Assembly: GCA_964443325.1 (NCBI GenBank)
Contig: CAYUCL010000003.1
Location: forward strand, 100,920-164,919
Direction: 5' to 3'
From: DAOUVR01 sp034430535
GTDB lineage: Bacteria; Chloroflexota; Dehalococcoidia; E44-bin15
Length of the DNA: 64,000 nt
Shown: piece by piece, positions 1 through 8,578 of the stretch
Numbering within the stretch: position 1 is the stretch's first letter
How the letters are laid out: each line of letters starts with the position of its first letter
Program-made: the position numbers and the translations under genes
The notes under the pieces: generated by a model
Seen by the model: the letters and a program-made list of their open reading frames with translations, nothing else
What the model was told of the DNA's origin: nothing
The model's database searches: none

Positions 1-43
1 TAGACTCGGCAATGATGGAGACATATCAATACACTGGCCAACA

Positions 44-72
44 TTGACGGTTACGAGGGAATGTGATATAGA
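44..72 (+). promoter_or_regulatory. candidate sigma70-type promoter of the glycyl-radical enzyme gene
   Basis: TTGACG at 44-49 (5 of 6 to the -35 consensus), a 17-base spacer, then TATAGA at 67-72 (4 of 6 to the -10). It lies about 95 bases ahead of the start codon at 166, so the transcript would carry a leader of roughly 85 bases. Assigned by eye only. Confidence 0.4.
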
Positions 73-165
73 TTATGTATGGCAGTATCCTTATGGATTT
101 GTGAGGAGATATTTAATCTTTAACAAGGTATGTGTGTTAAAAACCATACCTGAGGGGAGAATGAA

Positions 166-2487
166 ATGGTTGTACAAACGAGAAGCAGAATCCAATCCTT
201 GACAGAACGTTATTTGGAGACCAGGCCCTCTATATGCGCCGAGAGAGCACGCATAGCAGCGGAGTCTTACAAGGAAACTGAATCGGAGCCACCAATCATC
301 AGGGCGGCTAAAGCCCTGGATGCAGTCCTGCGTGGTATCACCGTCTGGATTCTCGATGATGAGCTTATTCTGGGGCACTGGGCGAGTACCTTTAGAGGGG
401 TCCCAGTGTGGCCAGAGTTCGGCATCCACCCCCCGCAATTAGGCTTCGCATATGGAGATCCTAAACTCCTTCCGTTATGGACCGAGAAAACTCAGCAAGA
501 ACTGCAAGAGCTTATTTCATACTATAAAGGGAAAAATCCCACCGAGAAAGTCTGTGCCGAGCTCCCCCAAAAAGTCAAATCCGCTAGAGAAGCATCTTTG
601 TGGTACTGGCACCTGGGGGTGGTACGAAACAGGGGTGGACGCTACCTTGTAGACCTGCCACTGGTGCTCGGCAAAGGGTTCAATGGTATAAAGAAAGAGG
701 CGAAAATAAAGCTCAGGGAAATTGACCTGGAAGAAGCCGGCGCTATTGATAGGCAACTGTTCTACAAGTCAGTAATTATTGTCTGCGATGCCACAATTTC
801 CTTCGCCAAGAGGCATGCAACAAAGGCAAGAGAGGCAGCCAGCGAAGCCAGTGGAGAGAGGAAGCAGGAATTGGAGGAGTTAGCCAGGATTTGTGAGCGT
901 GTGCCAGCCAATCCTGCCGAGACTTTGTGGGAAGCGTTGCAGTCCGCCTGGTTCGCCTTCATGATAGGTAATCTAGAAGCCGGCGGAGACTCGATATCCC
1001 TTGGAGGGCTGGATCAGATTCTCTATCCTTATTACCAGGCAGACATCGCAAATGGCCGGATTACGAAAGGTAAAGCACAAGAGTTGCTTGACTCGTTTTT
1101 GTTCAAGTTTGGTGAAAACTCTACCCCAGGCGCTGATCTGGATTCTCACGTAAACGGGATAACCATCGGTCGCCAAACAGAGTATGGGCAGGATGCCACC
1201 AACGAGATAACGTATATGCTTTTGGATGCTCTTGAGCATGTACGCCTGCCAAAACCACAATTTGGTATGAGAATTAACAAGGGAACTCCTAGAGAGCTTT
1301 TGATGAGGGCCATTGATGTAATGAGGGTAAGTGGAGGACGGCCCCAGCTCAACAACGATGATGCAATTATCCCGGCCCTGCTAAGGCGTGGGGTACCCAT
1401 TAAGGAAGCACGCGATTACTCCATGGACGGTTGCCAGCACTTCACTACATACTCCAGAAAAGACCACAGTGCCTGGTTCAACCTGGCAAAAGTACTGGAC
1501 ATGGCCTTGAACAACGGGGTTGACAGATTGAGCGGAAAGCTGCTAGGCATCCATACAGGAGACCCCAGGAAATTCACTGTGTTTAATGATGTTATGAAAG
1601 CATTCAAGAAGCAGCTTGAGAACAGTGTTAAAATGCTCAATACCGAGAGTGAAATTACCGACGCCTCAATTAGAGGTGAGATGTGTTTGCCCTATGCCTC
1701 AACCCAGGTGAGAGGCTGTATGGAGAGAGGGGTTGAGGTCTTAGCAGGTGGAGGACGCTACAACTGGACCGGCATGCATGCCGTGGGACTAGCTACAGTA
1801 GCCAACTCACTGGCAGCCATCAAGAAGCTCGTCTTCGAAGAGAAGAAGTTCACCATGGCAGAACTGCTCAACGCTCTGGACAAGAACTTCGAGGGATATG
1901 AAGAGATGCAGCAAAGGTTAGTTCGAGCACCAAAATGGGGAAATGACGATGACTATATTGACTCACTGGGGGTCGAAGTGGCCAATGCCTGGCTGGACGA
2001 GTGCGACAAGCACACATGTCATACCGATCCTGAGAATCCAGGCCCAACCATACCGGGCTTTCACTCGCTAACCTTCAATTTAGGATTTGGTGAGGCTACC
2101 GCAGCTACACCTGATGGGAGAAAGGCCGAGGAACCGCTGAGCGACGGGATAGCTCCCTCTATTGGCACTTACCAGGGAGGACCGACAGCGGTGTTTGGCT
2201 CGGCAGCAAAGATTGACCATGCCAGAAGCTGGACAGGTTCACTCACCCTAACCCTTAATCAGCCGACAGAGATAGTAGCTACCCTGGCGAAAACCTATTT
2301 GACCGACATGGGAGGCACGCACCTGATGGGCAATCTCGTCTCCCCTGACACTCTACGAGATGCCAAGGCACATCCAGAGAATTACCGCGATTTGCTGGTG
2401 AGAGTTGCCGGGTTTAGCGCCCGTTTTGTTGAGTTACCCGAAGACATGCAGAATCTGGTTATCGAAAGGGCAGTTGTAGGCGCATAG
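166..2487 (+). CDS. glycyl-radical enzyme, pyruvate formate-lyase-like, substrate unknown
   Basis: Cytosolic glycyl-radical enzyme of 773 residues. The radical-loop motif RVAGFSARFVEL near the C-terminus places the radical glycine at Gly749, and the thiyl-radical cysteine is Cys423 in YSMDGCQHF. Such enzymes need a radical SAM activase; none is encoded in this window, so it may lie upstream. Choline lyase and the diol/glycerol dehydratases carry Cys-Val-Glu here; this protein has Cys-Gln-His, so the usual catalytic glutamate is absent. PFL itself has two adjacent cysteines, also absent. It is shorter than the benzylsuccinate synthase alpha subunit (about 860). The start is supported by a purine-rich site (GAGGGGAGA) just upstream. 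The family call is firm; the reaction is open. It converges on a CoA-transferase pair. Confidence 0.9.
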   Translation: MVVQTRSRIQSLTERYLETRPSICAERARIAAESYKETESEPPIIRAAKALDAVLRGITVWILDDELILGHWASTFRGVPVWPEFGIHPPQLGFAYGDPKLLPLWTEKTQQELQELISYYKGKNPTEKVCAELPQKVKSAREASLWYWHLGVVRNRGGRYLVDLPLVLGKGFNGIKKEAKIKLREIDLEEAGAIDRQLFYKSVIIVCDATISFAKRHATKAREAASEASGERKQELEELARICERVPANPAETLWEALQSAWFAFMIGNLEAGGDSISLGGLDQILYPYYQADIANGRITKGKAQELLDSFLFKFGENSTPGADLDSHVNGITIGRQTEYGQDATNEITYMLLDALEHVRLPKPQFGMRINKGTPRELLMRAIDVMRVSGGRPQLNNDDAIIPALLRRGVPIKEARDYSMDGCQHFTTYSRKDHSAWFNLAKVLDMALNNGVDRLSGKLLGIHTGDPRKFTVFNDVMKAFKKQLENSVKMLNTESEITDASIRGEMCLPYASTQVRGCMERGVEVLAGGGRYNWTGMHAVGLATVANSLAAIKKLVFEEKKFTMAELLNALDKNFEGYEEMQQRLVRAPKWGNDDDYIDSLGVEVANAWLDECDKHTCHTDPENPGPTIPGFHSLTFNLGFGEATAATPDGRKAEEPLSDGIAPSIGTYQGGPTAVFGSAAKIDHARSWTGSLTLTLNQPTEIVATLAKTYLTDMGGTHLMGNLVSPDTLRDAKAHPENYRDLLVRVAGFSARFVELPEDMQNLVIERAVVGA

Positions 2488-2506
2488 TGCCCCCATCCCC
2501 TCAAAT

Positions 2507-3796
2507 CTACGACACTGAAGGCAGATACGTATCTCCAATAAGCTGTTCTTCTTCAAGCTGAGCTATCTCTTCCCTTGACATGCCCAAAATTTCTCCGTAA
2601 ACATACTGATTATGCTCCCCGAGGCAGTTGGGTGGCATTCGGACATCGGCTGGCGTCTTGGAAAACTTAAAGCTCATACCGGGGTATAGATGAGTCCCTG
2701 CCTCACGGTGAGTGACCTCCTTGAAGAAACCGCGCTCCTTAAGATGAGGATCGCTATACAGGTCGGAGGGAGTGACAACCGGGCCCGCCGGAACCCCCAC
2801 CTTCTGTAGAATATGCATCACCTCGTAAGGGTCGTGCATTGTTGTCCATTCCTCTACGAGCTTATCGAGCTCATCCTGGTTCGACAACCTGCCTGAGATA
2901 TCTCCAAACCTCGCCTCTCTTGTCCAGGCGGGATTCCCCAGTGCCTGGCAGAACGCCTGCCACTGCTCGTCCGATGAGACAGCGATGGTCACCCATCTAT
3001 CGTCACCTCGGCAGCGGTAGCATCCGTGGGGAGCCATTGAAGGGTCTCTATTGCCCATCGGTTTGGCGACTCTTTGATTCATAGTGTAATCCATGATCGC
3101 CTCACCCATGTGGGGAAGCATCGTCTCAGCCTGAGACAGGTCGATCAGTTGTCCTTTCCCCGTCCTGCACCGATAGTGCAGCGCGGTCAATGCAGCAAAA
3201 GCGAGAGTACCAGCGGCGACATTGTCACTCCAAACCGGAGCCGGGTTCCTTATCCTCATATCGTCCCCCGGATAACCTCTCAACGCCATCATCCCGGTTA
3301 CTGCCCCAATGTTGGTGCCAAACGTGCTATAGCCCTTATATGGGCCTTCTGTCCCCAAGCCGGATGCCGAGATCATAATGATGTCCGGCTTTACCTCCTT
3401 AAGCACTGAATAACCTATTCCCAGCTTGTCCATTATCCCCTGAGCGAAGTTCTCCAGGACAATATCGCTTATCCTGACCAAGCGTTTGTATATCTCTACT
3501 CCTTCGGGTCGATTGAGGTCCAGGGTTATTCCATACTGGTTGCGGTTCATCGCGTGGAATGAGTAAAATCGTTCCCAAGGTTTTTCACCGGCGTCATTGT
3601 CAGCATACCCGAAATTCGCATCCATTCCCTTTGGCGGCCGCGCCACTGCACCCCTGGTCCAAGCAGGAAAACGCTGGATCGACTCCACCCTGATAACCTC
3701 ACAGCCCATGTCTGCCAGCATAGTAGCTGCTGCGGTGCCAGTGTACACTATACCGTGAGAGATGACCCTTATCCCTTCCAATGGTAGCCTAGGCAT
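2507..3796 (-). CDS. class III CoA transferase (CaiB/BaiF family)
   Basis: Protein of 429 residues with the CaiB/BaiF (formyl-CoA transferase type) fold. These enzymes move CoA between acyl-CoA and a free acid through an aspartyl anhydride. The likely catalytic residue is Asp191 in VWSDNVAAG. The start ATG follows AGGAG with a six-base spacer. It lies 30 bases downstream of a second CaiB-family gene on the same strand, so the two are probably co-transcribed and may form a heteromer as BbsE/BbsF do in benzylsuccinate activation. The two sequences are clearly different rather than a recent duplication. The donor and acceptor acids cannot be read from sequence. Confidence 0.9.
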   Translation of the reverse strand: MPRLPLEGIRVISHGIVYTGTAAATMLADMGCEVIRVESIQRFPAWTRGAVARPPKGMDANFGYADNDAGEKPWERFYSFHAMNRNQYGITLDLNRPEGVEIYKRLVRISDIVLENFAQGIMDKLGIGYSVLKEVKPDIIMISASGLGTEGPYKGYSTFGTNIGAVTGMMALRGYPGDDMRIRNPAPVWSDNVAAGTLAFAALTALHYRCRTGKGQLIDLSQAETMLPHMGEAIMDYTMNQRVAKPMGNRDPSMAPHGCYRCRGDDRWVTIAVSSDEQWQAFCQALGNPAWTREARFGDISGRLSNQDELDKLVEEWTTMHDPYEVMHILQKVGVPAGPVVTPSDLYSDPHLKERGFFKEVTHREAGTHLYPGMSFKFSKTPADVRMPPNCLGEHNQYVYGEILGMSREEIAQLEEEQLIGDTYLPSVS

Positions 3797-3826
3797 ATCT
3801 ATCTCCTGTATATCTCCACATATTAA

Positions 3827-5035
3827 TCAGATAACCCCTGCCTTTCTTAGCCTTGCCATATCTTGCTCGGTGTATCCCAGGCGCCCACAGTAGACCTCGC
3901 GGTTGTGCTGGCCAATAATGGGTGCTGGCTGTTGCGGTTGTGATGGCGTTTCGGGCAGTCTAAATGGCAAACCAGGATAGGTGCACTTTCCAACAACAGG
4001 GTGCGCAATCTCCACAAAAGATCCCCTGGCTTTGAACTGTGCATCCTCCAGCATCTCGTCAATTCTATATACCGCTGTGCATGGGAGTCTATGTGTCTGA
4101 GCTGTCCCGACCACTTCCTTGACCGTTCGCTGCCTCAGCCAGGACAATAGGATAGCTTCGAAATCTTGTCGATGCTCTCGTCGAGCTCCCGGGGTAGCAA
4201 ATCTAGGGTCTTTATAAAGCTGAGGCATATCCAGCCATCTAAGCGTACGAGGCCAAAACATCGGCACCATCCCCCATATGAAAACGTATCCATTCTTGCA
4301 GGGGTACACCCCCCAGGGATACCCACCTGGTCGTCTCCACCCCGGTCTGTCCGGGTCGCGCCCGCCGAAGGCGTAGTTGATAATCCAGGATGCGCCTTCG
4401 GGAGGGCTGGATAAGCATTCCATGATAGAAACATCCACCTGCTGACCTTCGCCCGTTGCTCTGCTGCCGAACAACGCACCCATGGTAGCCGCCGCCGCAT
4501 CCGTACCAGCCAGATATTGTGCCTTATAGCCGGGATACTTCAACGGTTCGCGCTCAGGCTCTCCTTCAACAAACATATGAGGCCCCATAGCAGAGATCAC
4601 CAGCTCCGTAGCCTTGAAGTCTCGATAGGGACCCGTTTGCCCAAAGTTGGAGATGGATGTCATCACCAGCCTTGGGTTTATGTCCGCCAGAGTCTCGTAT
4701 TGCAGGCCCAGGCTGGGCATAACACGGGGCTCGAAGTTTTCCACCAAAATATCCACGTCTTTGACCAGTTCCTTGAACATCTTAACCCCTGTCTTACTCT
4801 TCAAGTTCAGGGTAATCCCCTTCTTATTGGTATTGAGATGAAGAAAGAGCCCGCTTTTTTCGGGATGTGGGTCATCCCCAAGAAAAGGCTCCATTCTCCT
4901 CGCTCCATCCCCTTCACCAGGCTTCTCAATCTTAACAACCTCAGCACCGTAGTCAGCCAGTAGCTTGGTGCAGTAAGGACCAGCAACATTATGGGTCAGG
5001 TCTAAAACTCTAACATCTTGCAAAGCTTGTTCCAT
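3827..5035 (-). CDS. class III CoA transferase (CaiB/BaiF family)
   Basis: Protein of about 402 residues, first gene of a two-gene minus-strand operon. The N-terminal pattern (VRVLDLTHNVAGPYCTKLLA) and VKIEKPGEGD are typical of the CaiB/BaiF family. The probable catalytic aspartate is near residue 179 in YLAGTDAAAAT. I chose ATG at 5035 rather than the in-frame GTG at 5041 because GAGAGG sits five bases before that ATG and would overlap the GTG. Pairing with the gene at 2507-3796 suggests a two-subunit CoA transferase for an organic acid. The link to the nearby glycyl-radical enzyme is inferred from position only. Confidence 0.9.
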   Translation of the reverse strand: MEQALQDVRVLDLTHNVAGPYCTKLLADYGAEVVKIEKPGEGDGARRMEPFLGDDPHPEKSGLFLHLNTNKKGITLNLKSKTGVKMFKELVKDVDILVENFEPRVMPSLGLQYETLADINPRLVMTSISNFGQTGPYRDFKATELVISAMGPHMFVEGEPEREPLKYPGYKAQYLAGTDAAAATMGALFGSRATGEGQQVDVSIMECLSSPPEGASWIINYAFGGRDPDRPGWRRPGGYPWGVYPCKNGYVFIWGMVPMFWPRTLRWLDMPQLYKDPRFATPGARREHRQDFEAILLSWLRQRTVKEVVGTAQTHRLPCTAVYRIDEMLEDAQFKARGSFVEIAHPVVGKCTYPGLPFRLPETPSQPQQPAPIIGQHNREVYCGRLGYTEQDMARLRKAGVI

Positions 5036-5201
5036 TACCACCTCTCGAATATTCTACCTCTCCGCCAGACTACATCTTAAATTGCCACAAACGACTCTTA
5101 TTATAATAGCACCTGTCGATGACCAAATGCCACGCCTGCTGGCAATCTCACTATAGCAGTAATGACAACACAGATAGCCCTCATCCACTCAGCGTGCATT
5201 A

Positions 5202-5230
5202 TTGACACTTAGTTGGCCGAAGGTTAGTAT
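5202..5230 (+). promoter_or_regulatory. candidate promoter of the por operon
   Basis: Perfect TTGACA at 5202-5207, a 17-base spacer and TAGTAT at 5225-5230 (4 of 6). It lies in the divergent gap between the CoA-transferase operon and the oxidoreductase operon, about 45 bases before the first por start codon. Confidence 0.45.
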
Positions 5231-5275
5231 TAGACAATCCAGTCATAGTGCCCCCCAGATACAGAGAGCGGCCTA

Positions 5276-5863
5276 ATGAATCAATTATCGAATAGAAGCA
5301 AGGAAATCTACGAGATTAGATGGCATGGGAGGGGCGGTCAGGGAGCGGTTACCAGTGCTCAGATCTTGGCTGAGGCTGCGTACTACGCTGGATATAAGGG
5401 TGTGACATCCGCCCCCTATTTTGGTGCGGAGAGAAGAGGGGCTCCGGTTACTGCCACTACCAGGTTCTCTTCCGAGCCCATCAGGGTTTATTCCGAGGTG
5501 GAGACCCCAGATGTAGTAATGGTGCTCGATGAAAGCCTTCTAAAGTTCAGCGATGTTATATCCGGTCTCAACCAGGGAGGGTGGTTAGTAGTAAATAGCA
5601 TGAGGAGACCGGCCGAAATAGGCCTGATGGGTGAATTCCAAATCGTCACTGCCAATGCTACAGAAATCGCCCATGAGCTTGGTCTGGTGGTGGCTGGCGT
5701 CACTGTGGTAAACACCCCCATCCTGGGTGCTTTTCTTCGAGCTACTGGGTTGCTATCTCTAGACAGTGTGCGCCAAGCGATAATGGGCAAATTCTCAGCC
5801 ACGGATGCCGACAGAAATTTCAGGGCAGTGCAGTTAGCCTTCGAGAAGACGCTCCTGAAATAG
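5276..5863 (+). CDS. porG: 2-oxoacid:ferredoxin oxidoreductase, gamma subunit
   Basis: Gamma subunit (195 residues) of a pyruvate/2-ketoacid:ferredoxin oxidoreductase. The family signature HGRGGQGAVTSAQ is near residue 17, followed by the conserved block SAPYFGAERRGAPV. This subunit contributes to CoA binding and oxidative decarboxylation of a 2-oxoacid. It is first in a gamma-delta-alpha-beta operon, the layout of heterotetrameric POR and VOR enzymes of archaea and anaerobic bacteria. The substrate (pyruvate, branched-chain or 2-oxoglutarate) is not decided by sequence alone. The reduced ferredoxin could feed the ATP-dependent reductase complex encoded at 11-15 kb. Confidence 0.9.
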   Translation: MNQLSNRSKEIYEIRWHGRGGQGAVTSAQILAEAAYYAGYKGVTSAPYFGAERRGAPVTATTRFSSEPIRVYSEVETPDVVMVLDESLLKFSDVISGLNQGGWLVVNSMRRPAEIGLMGEFQIVTANATEIAHELGLVVAGVTVVNTPILGAFLRATGLLSLDSVRQAIMGKFSATDADRNFRAVQLAFEKTLLK

Positions 5864-5928
5864 ACTAGCCTTCGATTCACCTGTGGCATAGTGGTAAATT
5901 ATACGATTAGTAAAGGATTGGAACTGCA

Positions 5929-6228
5929 ATGCATACAAGAGATTGCGGTAATATATCCGGTGTGTCATTTCCCAGCATTGGCGAGGCAGGAAAGACAGGC
6001 GACTGGAGAGAGTTAACGCCAGTCATCGATCCCCTGAAGTGCATACCAGTGAAGAGGCACAAGCCTTCCTGTTTCCTCTGCTGGCTATACTGCCCAGAGG
6101 CGGCAATCAAAAGGGGCATTCCCGTGGAAATAGACTTAGAGTACTGTAAAGGTTGTGGAATCTGTGCTGAGGAATGCCCGACAGGAGCCATTGCAATGGT
6201 AGAGGAAAACAATCTGACAGCAGGATAG
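5929..6228 (+). CDS. porD: 2-oxoacid:ferredoxin oxidoreductase, delta (ferredoxin) subunit
   Basis: Delta subunit of 99 residues, a two-cluster ferredoxin. The second cluster motif is canonical: Cys73, Cys76, Cys79 and Cys83 followed by Pro. The first is unusual. Family members have Cys-x2-Cys-x2-Cys-x3-Cys-Pro, but here Cys38 is nine residues from Cys48, and then Cys51 and Cys55 follow normally. The 7-residue expansion (within IPVKRHKPS) keeps the frame and all four cysteines, so it looks like a real insertion and not a sequencing error. The gene lies 65 bases after porG and 18 before porA. Confidence 0.88.
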   Translation: MHTRDCGNISGVSFPSIGEAGKTGDWRELTPVIDPLKCIPVKRHKPSCFLCWLYCPEAAIKRGIPVEIDLEYCKGCGICAEECPTGAIAMVEENNLTAG

Positions 6229-6246
6229 AGTGAGGTGTGTTAGACC

Positions 6247-7464
6247 TTGAAAGAAACAGCGGATAATACACAGATAATCACCGGCAACTATGCTACCGCC
6301 ATGGCAGCCAAATTGAGCCGGGTTCAGGTAGTTGCCGCTTACCCCATCACTCCTCAATCTCCAGCGACTGAGGCCCTGTCCCAGTTCGTCGAAAGGGGCG
6401 AATTGGATGCCGAGTACGTCAGGGTTGAGAGTGAGCACAGTGCCCTCGGGGTATGTATAGCTGCGTCAACCGTGGGCGCTCGCACCTTCACCGCCACCAG
6501 CGCCAATGGGCTGGCATATATGTGTGAGCAGCTTCATTGGGCAGCCGGAGCCCGCCTTCCCATTGTGCTTGCCTGCGTCAATCGCGCCATGGCAGCGCCG
6601 TGGAGCGTGCTCAACGACCAGCAGGACTCCATATCTCAAAGGGATACGGGTTGGATTCAAATATACGCCCGAAACAGCCAGGAGATTCTGGACTCTATCA
6701 TCCAGGCCTATAAGATCGCTGAGAGCCTATACGTGCCGGTAATGGTGGGCTACGATGGTTACATCCTGTCCCATACGGTGATGCCGGTCGACATTCCTAA
6801 CCAGGAGCAGGTGGACCGCTTTCTCCCCCCATATAAGCCCCATACCATCCTTGATCCCGCCGCTCCTCAGAATCTGAATCTCGTTACCTTGGCAAATCCC
6901 AGGCAAGATGCTCACGGCGTTATGTGCCACGGATACATGGAGCTCAGGTATCTCCTTCAAGAGGCACTGGAGAGTTCCTTAGAGACAATTGTAGAAGTAG
7001 ACAGCGAATTTAACGACACCTTTGGTCGCAGCTATGGAGGTACTTATTGGGGGTATCGTCTGGAGGATGCCAACTTGATCCTGGTGGCTATGGGCAGCCT
7101 CGCCACCGAGGCTACGGTGGCGGTTGACCAGCTCAGGCAACGAGGCCACAGGGCTGGGCTGCTAGCTCTAAGGGTCTATCGCCCCTTCCCCAGGCAAGCT
7201 ATGATATCTGCAACTAAGAAGGCGGAGCTAATCGTAGTCTTTGACAAGAACATCAGCTATGGCTATGAGGGTGCTACATGCTCTGACCTGAAGGCAGCCC
7301 TCTATGGAAGCGGTATCCAGGTGCCGGTGCACAACTATATTGCAGGCCTGGGGGGCAGAGACGTCAAAGCCAGAGAGCTGGCCGATGCCGCCGAGAGGTC
7401 ACTGCGACAAGTGGAAGAAGGCCGACCGCAAAAGGAAGTCGAGTGGTTGAATTGCCACATCTGA
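6247..7464 (+). CDS. porA: 2-oxoacid:ferredoxin oxidoreductase, alpha subunit
   Basis: Alpha subunit of 405 residues. The conserved N-terminal block GNYATAMAAKL and AAYPITPQSPATE is the family hallmark, and an EHSALGVCIAAS block follows. This chain carries the pyrimidine-binding part of the TPP site and the domain that pairs with beta. The start is TTG at 6247, preceded by GTGAGGTG; the first in-frame ATG would cut off part of the conserved GN-block, so TTG is preferred. Located between the delta and beta genes with short gaps, so translated from one operon mRNA. Confidence 0.9.
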   Translation: MKETADNTQIITGNYATAMAAKLSRVQVVAAYPITPQSPATEALSQFVERGELDAEYVRVESEHSALGVCIAASTVGARTFTATSANGLAYMCEQLHWAAGARLPIVLACVNRAMAAPWSVLNDQQDSISQRDTGWIQIYARNSQEILDSIIQAYKIAESLYVPVMVGYDGYILSHTVMPVDIPNQEQVDRFLPPYKPHTILDPAAPQNLNLVTLANPRQDAHGVMCHGYMELRYLLQEALESSLETIVEVDSEFNDTFGRSYGGTYWGYRLEDANLILVAMGSLATEATVAVDQLRQRGHRAGLLALRVYRPFPRQAMISATKKAELIVVFDKNISYGYEGATCSDLKAALYGSGIQVPVHNYIAGLGGRDVKARELADAAERSLRQVEEGRPQKEVEWLNCHI

Positions 7465-7488
7465 GACATTTGGTTTGAGGACATTGAG

Positions 7489-8379
7489 ATGACAGAAAGC
7501 GTGCTGAGCCTACCCAAAAAGGAATATATGCTTCCCGGAAACAGGACCTGTGCTGGTTGCGGTCTGGGCATTGCCTATCGCCATATCCTCAGGGCGCTGG
7601 GGGAGAACACAATCGTTACCGTGCCCGCTAGCTGTCTCACCGTTCTCCATGGCATGTATCCCATCACCTCGGTGAACATCCCGTGCATGAATGTCACCTT
7701 TCCCAGCACTGCGGCGGCATCGTCAGGGCTTGTCGCCGGTCTGAAGGCGTTAGGAAAGAAGGGGATTACGGTGGTAGGCTTTGCCGGCGATGGAGGGACC
7801 CATGACATCGGAATCCAGGCTCTAAGCGGCGCCGCCGAGAGGAACACCGATTTCATCTACATCTGCTACGACAATGAGGCTTACATGAACACCGGGGGCC
7901 AACGCTCCAGCTCCACCCCCCTGGGGGTTACCACGACTACCACCCCCGTGCTGGGCAAAGCGCAGCATCAGAAGGACATGCCAGCCATAATGGCAGCCCA
8001 CAGGATACCCTATGTAGCTACAGCCTCATCTTCCTATCCCCTCGACCTCTATGAAAAGGTTAAAAAGGCAAAGGACATCACCGGCACCAGGTTCATTTAC
8101 ATCTCCACGCCCTGTCCTCCTGGATGGTTCTTCCCCCCCAAGGACACGGTGAAGATGGGCCGTCTGTCAGTTGAAACGGGGATGGTCGTCCTCTACGAAA
8201 TAGAGAACGGGGCGTTTCATCTCACCGGAGCCAGCGAGAGGCTGGCGGCAAAGGGTGGACTAAAGCCAGTGCGAGAGTACATCGAGCGTCAGGGACGGTT
8301 CCGCCGCATCACCGAGGCTCAGATAGACGAGCTGCAGAGATGGGTAGCTGATAGGTGGGCGCAATATACCTCCCATTAA
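7489..8379 (+). CDS. porB: 2-oxoacid:ferredoxin oxidoreductase, beta (TPP-binding) subunit
   Basis: Beta subunit of 296 residues. It has the thiamine-diphosphate motif: GDGG at residues 100-103 and the paired Asn129 in YDNEAYMNTGGQRS. Likely proximal [4Fe-4S] ligands are Cys21 and Cys24 (CAGCG), Cys49 (PASC) and Cys209 (TPCPPGW), the four-cysteine pattern of POR beta subunits. Last gene of the por operon. Together the four chains oxidise a 2-oxoacid to acyl-CoA plus CO2 and reduce ferredoxin. In Thauera aromatica the analogous KGOR recharges the ferredoxin of benzoyl-CoA reductase; the same coupling here is an inference from proximity. Confidence 0.92.
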   Translation: MTESVLSLPKKEYMLPGNRTCAGCGLGIAYRHILRALGENTIVTVPASCLTVLHGMYPITSVNIPCMNVTFPSTAAASSGLVAGLKALGKKGITVVGFAGDGGTHDIGIQALSGAAERNTDFIYICYDNEAYMNTGGQRSSSTPLGVTTTTTPVLGKAQHQKDMPAIMAAHRIPYVATASSSYPLDLYEKVKKAKDITGTRFIYISTPCPPGWFFPPKDTVKMGRLSVETGMVVLYEIENGAFHLTGASERLAAKGGLKPVREYIERQGRFRRITEAQIDELQRWVADRWAQYTSH

Positions 8380-8519
8380 AACGTGAAGCCATGCTAGGTA
8401 CATTTCACTCAATCAGTACTGCATTACTTGAATTGCCACTACAGTATTAAATCCTACATATTTGGTTCAGCTAATTCGAGTATCGAAATGCTTATGTATC
8501 TGTATGATAAGAATATCTA

Positions 8520-8549
8520 TTGCGATATCTTACCCATCAGTGGTAGAAT
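8520..8549 (+). promoter_or_regulatory. candidate promoter of the unassigned gene at 8579
   Basis: TTGCGA at 8520-8525 (4 of 6), an 18-base spacer and TAGAAT at 8544-8549 (5 of 6), about 30 bases before the start codon. It suggests the gene is transcribed separately from the por operon upstream. Confidence 0.4.
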
Positions 8550-8578
8550 ATTTGTGCTAAAAGGAAAAAGGTTAAAAT

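Noticed and set aside
166..2487. Benzylsuccinate synthase or choline lyase assignment for the glycyl-radical enzyme
   Set aside because: The protein is shorter than BssA, lacks the Cys-Val-Glu motif of choline lyase, and no bss- or cut-type partner genes are seen.
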